A stretch of DNA of 48,471 nt from Acidobacteriaceae bacterium (GTDB lineage Bacteria > Acidobacteriota > Terriglobia > Terriglobales > Acidobacteriaceae), in assembly GCA_025449575.1 (NCBI GenBank), contig JANWJB010000077.1, forward strand, positions 1 to 48,471, in the 5' to 3' direction. The position numbers were made by a program, and so were the translations under genes. The first letter of the stretch is position 1; each line of letters starts with the position of its first letter. Of this stretch, positions 43,536-48,471 are shown piece by piece. The notes beneath the pieces were generated by a model. That model was not told the DNA's origin and did no database searches. It saw only the letters and a list, made by a program, of their open reading frames with translations.

Positions 43536-44222
43536 CTACGGCCGGCCTTTTTCATGGGAGGCGCGAAGCCGAAGCCGCTTCTCGGTGAGTTTCGCAATTT
43601 GCTCCCGAACCTCATCAATCGAGCCATCGCCCTCAATCACGGCCACTCGGCCACTCTCCCGGGCGGCAATCTCCCGGTATTTGTTGAGCACCCTTCGATA
43701 GAAGGCTTGGTCTTCGCGTTCGAATCTGTTTTCGTTCGCGCCCGGAGAGCCTTCGGCATCGCTGCGGGCGTTGCGCCGGCGCGCCCGCTGTAACGCTCGC
43801 TGGAGATTTGGCAGCAGTAGGAAGGTTAGATCAGGTTGCAAGCCGCCGCAGAGCCGGGCGTGCAGATCGAGCACGATCCGGCTGCCAAGTTGGCGCCCTC
43901 CACCCTGATAAGCTTCCGTGGAATCGGTGAAGCGGTCGCACAACACGACGTCACCTCGTTCCAGCGCCGGCCCGATCACCTCGGCGATCGATTGTGCGCG
44001 GTCGGCAAACATCAGCCCCAACTCCGCCAGCGGCGAGAGGTCATGCGTGCGGGAGTCCAGCAGCAGCCCGCGGATGCCGTCGCCAATGTGTGTGCCTCCC
44101 GGCTGGCGAGTGGCTGTAACGCTCTCTCCCCGCGCCTCCAACCATGCCTTCAAACCAGCCAACTGCGTGCTCTTGCCGGAGCCGTCGAGACCCTCGAAGG
44201 TGATGAAGAAGCCGCGGGACAT
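43536..44222 (-). CDS. tmk: Thymidylate kinase
   Basis: The 228-residue protein has the P-loop 'FEGLDGSGKST' (residues 9-19), the 'LCDRFTDSTEAYQGGGR' substrate-binding block and an Arg-rich lid ('RARRRNARSDAEG') ahead of 'RFEREDQAFYRRV'. It phosphorylates dTMP. It starts 12 nt after the recJ stop and is probably cotranscribed with it. Confidence 0.96.
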   Translation of the reverse strand: MSRGFFITFEGLDGSGKSTQLAGLKAWLEARGESVTATRQPGGTHIGDGIRGLLLDSRTHDLSPLAELGLMFADRAQSIAEVIGPALERGDVVLCDRFTDSTEAYQGGGRQLGSRIVLDLHARLCGGLQPDLTFLLLPNLQRALQRARRRNARSDAEGSPGANENRFEREDQAFYRRVLNKYREIAARESGRVAVIEGDGSIDEVREQIAKLTEKRLRLRASHEKGRP

Positions 44223-44234
44223 GAGGCGAGTCTA

Positions 44235-46106
44235 CTAGACCAATGTTTCGGACGAAGGCAGGCTGCCGGGTTGCGCCGGCGCGAGATCAACCATCTCCAG
44301 CTCCAGACCGCCGAAATCGGGATGCTCATTCTCGCGCAGCCGGAAGGCGACATCAACGATAGCGCCGGCGTCCAGGCCCGCCTTCCGCACCCGTTCGGCC
44401 CAGTTCCAACCTAACGCGGAGAAGACTGGAGTGGCTCCGCTAGCGCCGCCCTGCGCCAGTTTGAGCTGCACATGCCGCTCCTTGAAGAACCGTGGCGGAG
44501 CAGCCACACGCAGATGCCGGGCTACAAAGATCGGCTCTTCATTCCCCATGCCGAAGGGCTCCAGGCTGCGCAAATGAGTGCAAAGCGCCGACGTGATTCG
44601 GTCCAGCGGCAAGACGGCGTCGCAGCGCAGGGCGGGAATCTCCGGCGCCGGATGGCTTTCCGTCCAGGACTGAAGCCGCCGCCGGAGTTCCGGCACCCGT
44701 TCGCTGGGCAGGGAAAAGCCCACCGCATGAGCATGTCCGCCAAAGCGGCTAAACAGGTCGCCGCAGCTCTCAATCGCCGCGAGCAGGTGAAAGCCGGGAA
44801 CGGAGCGGCCCGAGCCGTGCGCCTCGCCATCCTCCCGCGCGATCACCAGAGCCGGGCGGCCGCACGCATCGACGACGCGGGAGGCGAGAATGCCGAGAAT
44901 GCCGCGGTGCCAGCCCTCGCCATCGATTACCAGGCAGCGCTCGCCGTTGAGTTCGGCGTCCTCGGCCAGCCGCCGCTCAATCTCCTCCAGCACCGCTGCT
45001 TCGGCTTGGCGGCGTTCTCCATTCAACCGGTCGAGCTTTTCCGCCAGCTCCCGGGCACGTTGCGGGTCGCGCGTGGTGAAGAGTTCAACCACGTCGGAGG
45101 CAACGTCCATCCGTCCCGCGGCATTGATGCGCGGCGCCAGCCGGAAGGCGAGGTCTCCCGCGGTCAGCCGGCGCCCCTGCGATCCCAACCGCGCCAGCTC
45201 AAGCAACCGGCGCAGCCCCGGGTTTACCGGGCGGCGCAGTTGCTCCAGTCCCAGGCTCAGGAAGACCCGGTTTTCGCCCAGCAGCGGAACCGCGTCGGCA
45301 ACGGTGGCAATGGCCAGCATCTTGAGAAAGGAGGGAAGAATCTTGCTGCGCGCGCGGCCTGCGTCGCGGGCCTCCAGCAACGCCTGCGCCAGCTTAAAGG
45401 CGACGCCCGCTCCGCACAGGTGCTTGCAGGCATAGCCGCAGGCGGGCTGGTTGGGATTCAGGATGGCCAAGGCGCGCGGCAGACGGCCGCCGGGCGCCGC
45501 CACATCCGCCGCCGCCTCAGGCAAATCGCGCGCCGCCTCAGGCAGGTGATGATCGGTGACGATCAGATCCAATCCAAGAACTTCGGCCGCTTCCGCCGCG
45601 GCGAAGGCGCGAATCCCGCTGTCCACGCTGATCACCAGCCGGACCCCGTCGGCCGCCGCCGCCCCGAGAATCTCCGCCTGCATCCCGTACCCATCGCGGA
45701 TGCGATGCGGCACATGGAAACGAACCTTCCCCCCCAGCATCTCGATGGCGGTTTTCAACAGCACGATGGCGGTAGTTCCATCGGCGTCATAGTCGCCGTA
45801 GACCAGGATCGGCTCGCCGTCACGAATGGCGGATTGAATGCGGCTGACTGCCGTGGCCATGCCATGCATGCTGTAGGGGTCGAGCAGATCTTCGATGCGG
45901 GGGGAGAGAAATTGCCGCGCCTCTTCGGCATTGCGCACGCCGCGTGCGTAAAGCAGTTGCGCAACCAACGCGGGCAGCCCTGTGTCGCGCGACAGCTCCT
46001 GCGCGGCGCCCTGCGCGGTGCAGGGATCAGCCTCCGGCAGGGTCCAGCGGAAGAGCGGCAGCGTTGCGGAGATGCGCGAGGGCAGAGCGCGCGCCGCGGC
46101 CGCCAT
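44235..46106 (-). CDS. recJ: Single-stranded-DNA exonuclease RecJ
   Basis: The start at 46106 overlaps the stop of the preceding gene by one base (TGATG) and gives 623 residues; the frame continues 30 codons upstream as a shadow. DHH-phosphoesterase motifs are 'LVYGDYDADGT' (105-110 core), 'IVTDHHLPE' (DHH at 185-187) and the C-terminal 'FGGHAHAVGFSLP' of the DHHA1 domain, followed by an OB-like region. RecJ degrades 5' single-stranded DNA in recombination and mismatch repair. Confidence 0.96.
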   Translation of the reverse strand: MAAAARALPSRISATLPLFRWTLPEADPCTAQGAAQELSRDTGLPALVAQLLYARGVRNAEEARQFLSPRIEDLLDPYSMHGMATAVSRIQSAIRDGEPILVYGDYDADGTTAIVLLKTAIEMLGGKVRFHVPHRIRDGYGMQAEILGAAAADGVRLVISVDSGIRAFAAAEAAEVLGLDLIVTDHHLPEAARDLPEAAADVAAPGGRLPRALAILNPNQPACGYACKHLCGAGVAFKLAQALLEARDAGRARSKILPSFLKMLAIATVADAVPLLGENRVFLSLGLEQLRRPVNPGLRRLLELARLGSQGRRLTAGDLAFRLAPRINAAGRMDVASDVVELFTTRDPQRARELAEKLDRLNGERRQAEAAVLEEIERRLAEDAELNGERCLVIDGEGWHRGILGILASRVVDACGRPALVIAREDGEAHGSGRSVPGFHLLAAIESCGDLFSRFGGHAHAVGFSLPSERVPELRRRLQSWTESHPAPEIPALRCDAVLPLDRITSALCTHLRSLEPFGMGNEEPIFVARHLRVAAPPRFFKERHVQLKLAQGGASGATPVFSALGWNWAERVRKAGLDAGAIVDVAFRLRENEHPDFGGLELEMVDLAPAQPGSLPSSETLV

Positions 46107-46579
46107 CACCCGTGGTCTTCCTCGTCGTCGTCCCCAAAAACCAGATCGCTGTATTCCTCGACGAACTCCAGCAGATGCTGGTAGCGCTCGTACCATTCCG
46201 TCGCGCTCTCGTGCACGAAGATCACGCCCTGGTAGGCGAAGCCGAGCTGAACGAAGCCGATCTTGCCCACGTAGTTCACCAGGTACTGCGCCTCTTGCAG
46301 TTCAGAGGCGTCCTCGTCGGAATAGTTCTCCGCGTGGATCTGCGCCAGCAGCATCTCCACGTCCTGCTTCTCCAGCACCACGCTGCTCATGGTGAGGAAG
46401 GGAGCGCCGGCGGCTTTCGCCATCTCGACAAAGTCTTTCCAACTGTCCGGATTCCGGTCGCCCTCCCATTGGACCGTGGCGATGTCCTCGGTCACGTATC
46501 CGGGCAGGCGGCGCATGCCGTGCCCTTCAATGAAGGCCACCATGTCGTCTTGCAGGGAGTGCAGATCGTCGGAGCGCAT
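46106..46579 (-). CDS. Conserved hypothetical protein upstream of recJ
   Basis: The start at 46579 is chosen because AGGA lies eight bases upstream; the frame is open for 40 more codons through a hairpin. The 157-residue acidic protein ('MRSDDLHSLQDDMVAFIEGH' at the start, 'FGDDDEEDHG' at the end) has no signal peptide or membrane helix and no family I recognise. It overlaps recJ by one base, so its expression is coupled to that of recJ and tmk. Confidence 0.75.
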   Translation of the reverse strand: MRSDDLHSLQDDMVAFIEGHGMRRLPGYVTEDIATVQWEGDRNPDSWKDFVEMAKAAGAPFLTMSSVVLEKQDVEMLLAQIHAENYSDEDASELQEAQYLVNYVGKIGFVQLGFAYQGVIFVHESATEWYERYQHLLEFVEEYSDLVFGDDDEEDHG

Positions 46580-47036
46580 ATGCTGGTTTCCTATTGTCGC
46601 AGATGTTCGAGGCGAATGGAGAGTGGATGCAATGCGCCTGCTCGATCGCATTGCATCCACTCTCGCCGTGGAGAAGATTTGCGGCGGCGCCAGCCGCAAC
46701 TGTAGTGGTCGACTCCCCGTTCACCTTCGATCCGAAGAACGGCGAGGGGCTCAGCGTTGAGCCGCGGCGCGACCGCAAGACACTGAAAAAGAGCGCCTGA
46801 CCGCAACTCCGGTTGTTGCCTTCCGGGGCCCTACATCCGGCCCCGGAAGCGTACTGGGGCCGGGAGCCCCCGGATGCCCGGCGCGCGGCCCCGTCCGCCC
46901 GAAACCGGAGGCCGGCTTGCTTGCCGCCGCGTGCAGTAGGGATGAGACGCGGGCAAGAAGCGGGGAAGAGACAGCAGAACGCCATTGGGGCGCGGGATTG
47001 GAGCGCGTGAATATGCTATAGTCCGAAGCAGAACAC
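46580..47036. other. 457-nt intergenic region with two strong hairpins
   Basis: A perfect 18-bp inverted repeat, GAGAGTGGATGCAATGCG (46619-46636) and its complement (46647-46664), has a ten-base loop. A perfect 11-bp stem CTTCCGGGGCC / GGCCCCGGAAG lies at 46820-46830 and 46839-46849. Neither is followed by a T-run. A plus-strand frame (46594-46800) ends in a coding-like 'TVVVDSPFTFDPKNGEGLSV' segment that might be a gene remnant. TGCTATAGT (47014-47022) is a probable -10 for the DUF507 pair. Confidence 0.6.
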
Positions 47037-47315
47037 ATGATTTTTTCGCGGGAATACGTAAGTTATCTGGCGCGCCAGACCGTAAAACATCTCATTGACG
47101 CCAAGGCGATCCAAACCAAAAATGTCGCCGCGGTGAACGAGCGTGTTCACGCCGCCCTGCTCGAAGAGCTGTCTCTGGAAGACAGGATCAATGAAGAAGT
47201 GCGCGTCATTTTGGACGCCTACCAGGACGACATGCTGCGGACCGGGGCCAGCTACGCGGAGATGTTCAAGAAGGTCAAAATCGAGCTGGCGCGGAAATAC
47301 AAGGCGGTGTTGTGA
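47037..47315 (+). CDS. DUF507 family protein (first of two)
   Basis: This 92-residue, largely helical protein ('MIFSREYVSYLARQTVKHLI' onward) matches DUF507. It overlaps the next gene, a second DUF507 protein, by four bases (GTGA). The -10 at 47017-47022 implies a leader of about nine bases. The family has no assigned function; tandem pairs suggest a heterodimer. Confidence 0.85.
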   Translation: MIFSREYVSYLARQTVKHLIDAKAIQTKNVAAVNERVHAALLEELSLEDRINEEVRVILDAYQDDMLRTGASYAEMFKKVKIELARKYKAVL

Positions 47316-47587
47316 GAGTCTCGCGCGACAAGCTGAACAAGATGGCGCACATGGTCGCCGACGCGCTGGCGGAGACCCCGGAATGCGATTTCCTGGAGGA
47401 CCGGAACACCATTCGCCAGGAGGCGCGCAATGCGCTGGAAAAGCTGCTGACCGACGAGATGAAGGTCGATCAGGCCGCGCGCAACAAGATCGCCTCCCAA
47501 CGCAAGATCATCCTGGAAGGCAGCCAGGAGTGGGACATCCTCTACCGCAAGTATTACAACGAGGAAGTGAAGCGGCTCGGCCTCTAG
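47312..47587 (+). CDS. DUF507 family protein (second of two)
   Basis: The start is GTG at 47312, overlapping the stop of the first copy. The 91-residue product ('MRVSRDKLNKMAHMVADALA', 'SQEWDILYRKYYNEEVKRLG') is helical and resembles its neighbour in length and in the C-terminal 'YRKYY' region. Translation is expected to be coupled to the first copy. The function is unknown. Confidence 0.85.
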   Translation: MRVSRDKLNKMAHMVADALAETPECDFLEDRNTIRQEARNALEKLLTDEMKVDQAARNKIASQRKIILEGSQEWDILYRKYYNEEVKRLGL

Positions 47588-47721
47588 TCCGCCAGGTCGC
47601 CCACGCTGCAGCGAATCGGCTTTGTTATACTGCTGATTGAGCCGCTGAAGTCCACTGCGGGACTCCAGGTTCTGGACCCCGGGTGGCACAAGGCAGCAGC
47701 CCTCCCCAACACCCCTCTGTG

Positions 47722-47797
<76 letters not shown>

Positions 47798-48319
47798 AAA
47801 TCAAAATAAATAAATTCATCGTTGCTTCCGAGACCTATTTTTCGGCCTAAATTTTAAACACGGTCACGCTGTGGTCACGATAGAACCGGAATCGGGCGCT
47901 TTTCGTCTTCGTTCCCTGGCATTCCTTGAAGGTAGGAGCTCTGGTTCGATGAGCATCGGGTGGAGCAGCTGGATGATCTCCTGCGGTAGACCCCGGCAAA
48001 GTTGTCCCCATCGTGTGGCCGTCTGCGAGATTTTCAAAGACAGCCGGAATGCGTGCTCCACGGAAGACCCACGCACCGCTGACTTTGCCGGGCACGCTCG
48101 GGACAGCCGCGCATTGTGACCAATCGAGCGCCATTCCCAAAACACGTTTTCCAGCCTTCGTTCCCCGGCAACCGTTGGGCATGGCCATACGTGGGCTTCC
48201 GGATGCGCCCGGCACGAAGAGCTTCACGCAGCTCGGCGAGTCGGTGGGGTGTAGACTGGCCCGAAATTAGGAAACAAAAATGGAAGTCCCGGTTGTTAGA
48301 TTCTGAAAGGGAATATTGA
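47798..48319. other. 522-nt region after tRNA-Glu without a recognised gene
   Basis: Overlapping open frames exist on both strands, for example 47847-48227 on the minus strand, but none matches a known family. There is no copy of the tRNA 3' end that would mark an integrated element within the window. Two similar segments, CTTCGTTCCCTGGCATTCC near 47909 and CTTCGTTCCCCGGCAACCG near 48157, suggest internal duplication. Confidence 0.4.
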
Positions 48320-48471
48320 ATGAAAAATGGGAGCACGGTCACCCGGCGGGAGACGCTGCAGGGAATGATGGGCGTTGCGATAGCGGCGATATTGCCGGCC
48401 AGCGCCGAAGCGGAGGGTTTAGACAGCCAGACGGTTAAGACGGGCTCGCCTGCGAGTTCGGGCCATAGCCA
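48320..48471 (+). CDS. Start of a Tat-exported protein, 3'-truncated
   Basis: The frame opens at an ATG preceded by AAAGGGAATATTGA and remains open to the window end (50 codons). The N-terminus has a twin-arginine signal ('MKNGSTVTRRETLQGMMGVA' followed by a hydrophobic stretch and an 'ASAEA' cleavage-like site). The mature protein is not visible, so no function can be given. Confidence 0.75.
   Translation, partial: MKNGSTVTRRETLQGMMGVAIAAILPASAEAEGLDSQTVKTGSPASSGHS

Noticed and set aside
44472-46184. 570-codon plus-strand frame opposite recJ
   Set aside because: It is a shadow of recJ, which has all DHH motifs; the translation is Arg/Gln-rich without domains.
47660-47720. Possible SRP (4.5S) RNA because of the GGCAGCAGCC segment
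   Set aside because: The flanking arms do not pair into the expected long helix and the GNRA-capped domain IV stem is missing.

Overview
The window is GC-rich chromosomal DNA that looks like an Acidobacteriota (Terriglobia/Acidobacteriales-type) genome. The pointers are an orphan MacB/FtsX-type permease at the left edge, a tandem pair of DUF507 genes, a suf operon headed by an Rrf2 regulator, many secreted plant-polysaccharide enzymes and short intergenic gaps. No prophage, plasmid, insertion-sequence transposase, rRNA or CRISPR array was seen. The phylum call is inference from gene content.

Left region (1-11.8 kb): a 5'-truncated permease converges on a ROK-type sugar-responsive regulator. 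Next comes a glucuronoxylan-directed secreted enzyme set: a GH115 alpha-glucuronidase on the minus strand, and divergently on the plus strand a second, diverged GH115-like protein, an SGNH/GDSL esterase and a CE15-type glucuronoyl esterase. Such enzymes would remove (methyl)glucuronic acid side chains and cleave lignin-carbohydrate and acyl esters. The two plus-strand promoters share a -10 plus downstream operator-like module. A xylulokinase (29.8-31.3 kb), a ribose-5-phosphate isomerase (33.3 kb) and a second secreted SGNH hydrolase (27.2 kb) could feed the released pentose into the pentose phosphate pathway.

Middle (12-31 kb): a small P-loop kinase; a decayed LUD-domain (lutC-like) remnant; a small acidobacterial-type protein; a TauE/SafE permease with its DUF1634 partner; a NarL-type two-component pair whose genes overlap by 92 nt, divergent from an HME-RND heavy-metal efflux pair (adaptor and CzcA-like pump); threonine synthase and homoserine kinase with a strong terminator; thioredoxin; DUF4256; lexA with a probable self-operator inside its promoter; then a metallophosphoesterase and a GNAT acetyltransferase.

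Right (31-48.5 kb): a glutamine synthetase, rpiA, a tiny DUF3309 protein missed by length cut-offs, and the complete Fe-S assembly operon (Rrf2 regulator-sufB-sufC-sufD-sufS-sufU-sufT) followed by a methyltransferase. On the minus strand lie pyrE, a zinc-ribbon membrane protein and an unknown protein-recJ-tmk operon. The window ends with two overlapping DUF507 genes, tRNA-Glu(CTC) and the start of a Tat-exported protein.

The most unusual structure is a family of dispersed palindromic elements (11.8, 13.1, 15.4, 25.5, 29.7 and 42.8 kb). They share the end sequence AGCGGATTCACGAT or a diverged form of it. At five of the six loci the end lies on or directly after the stop codon of the preceding gene, and at two loci the TAG stop codon is the first triplet of the element.
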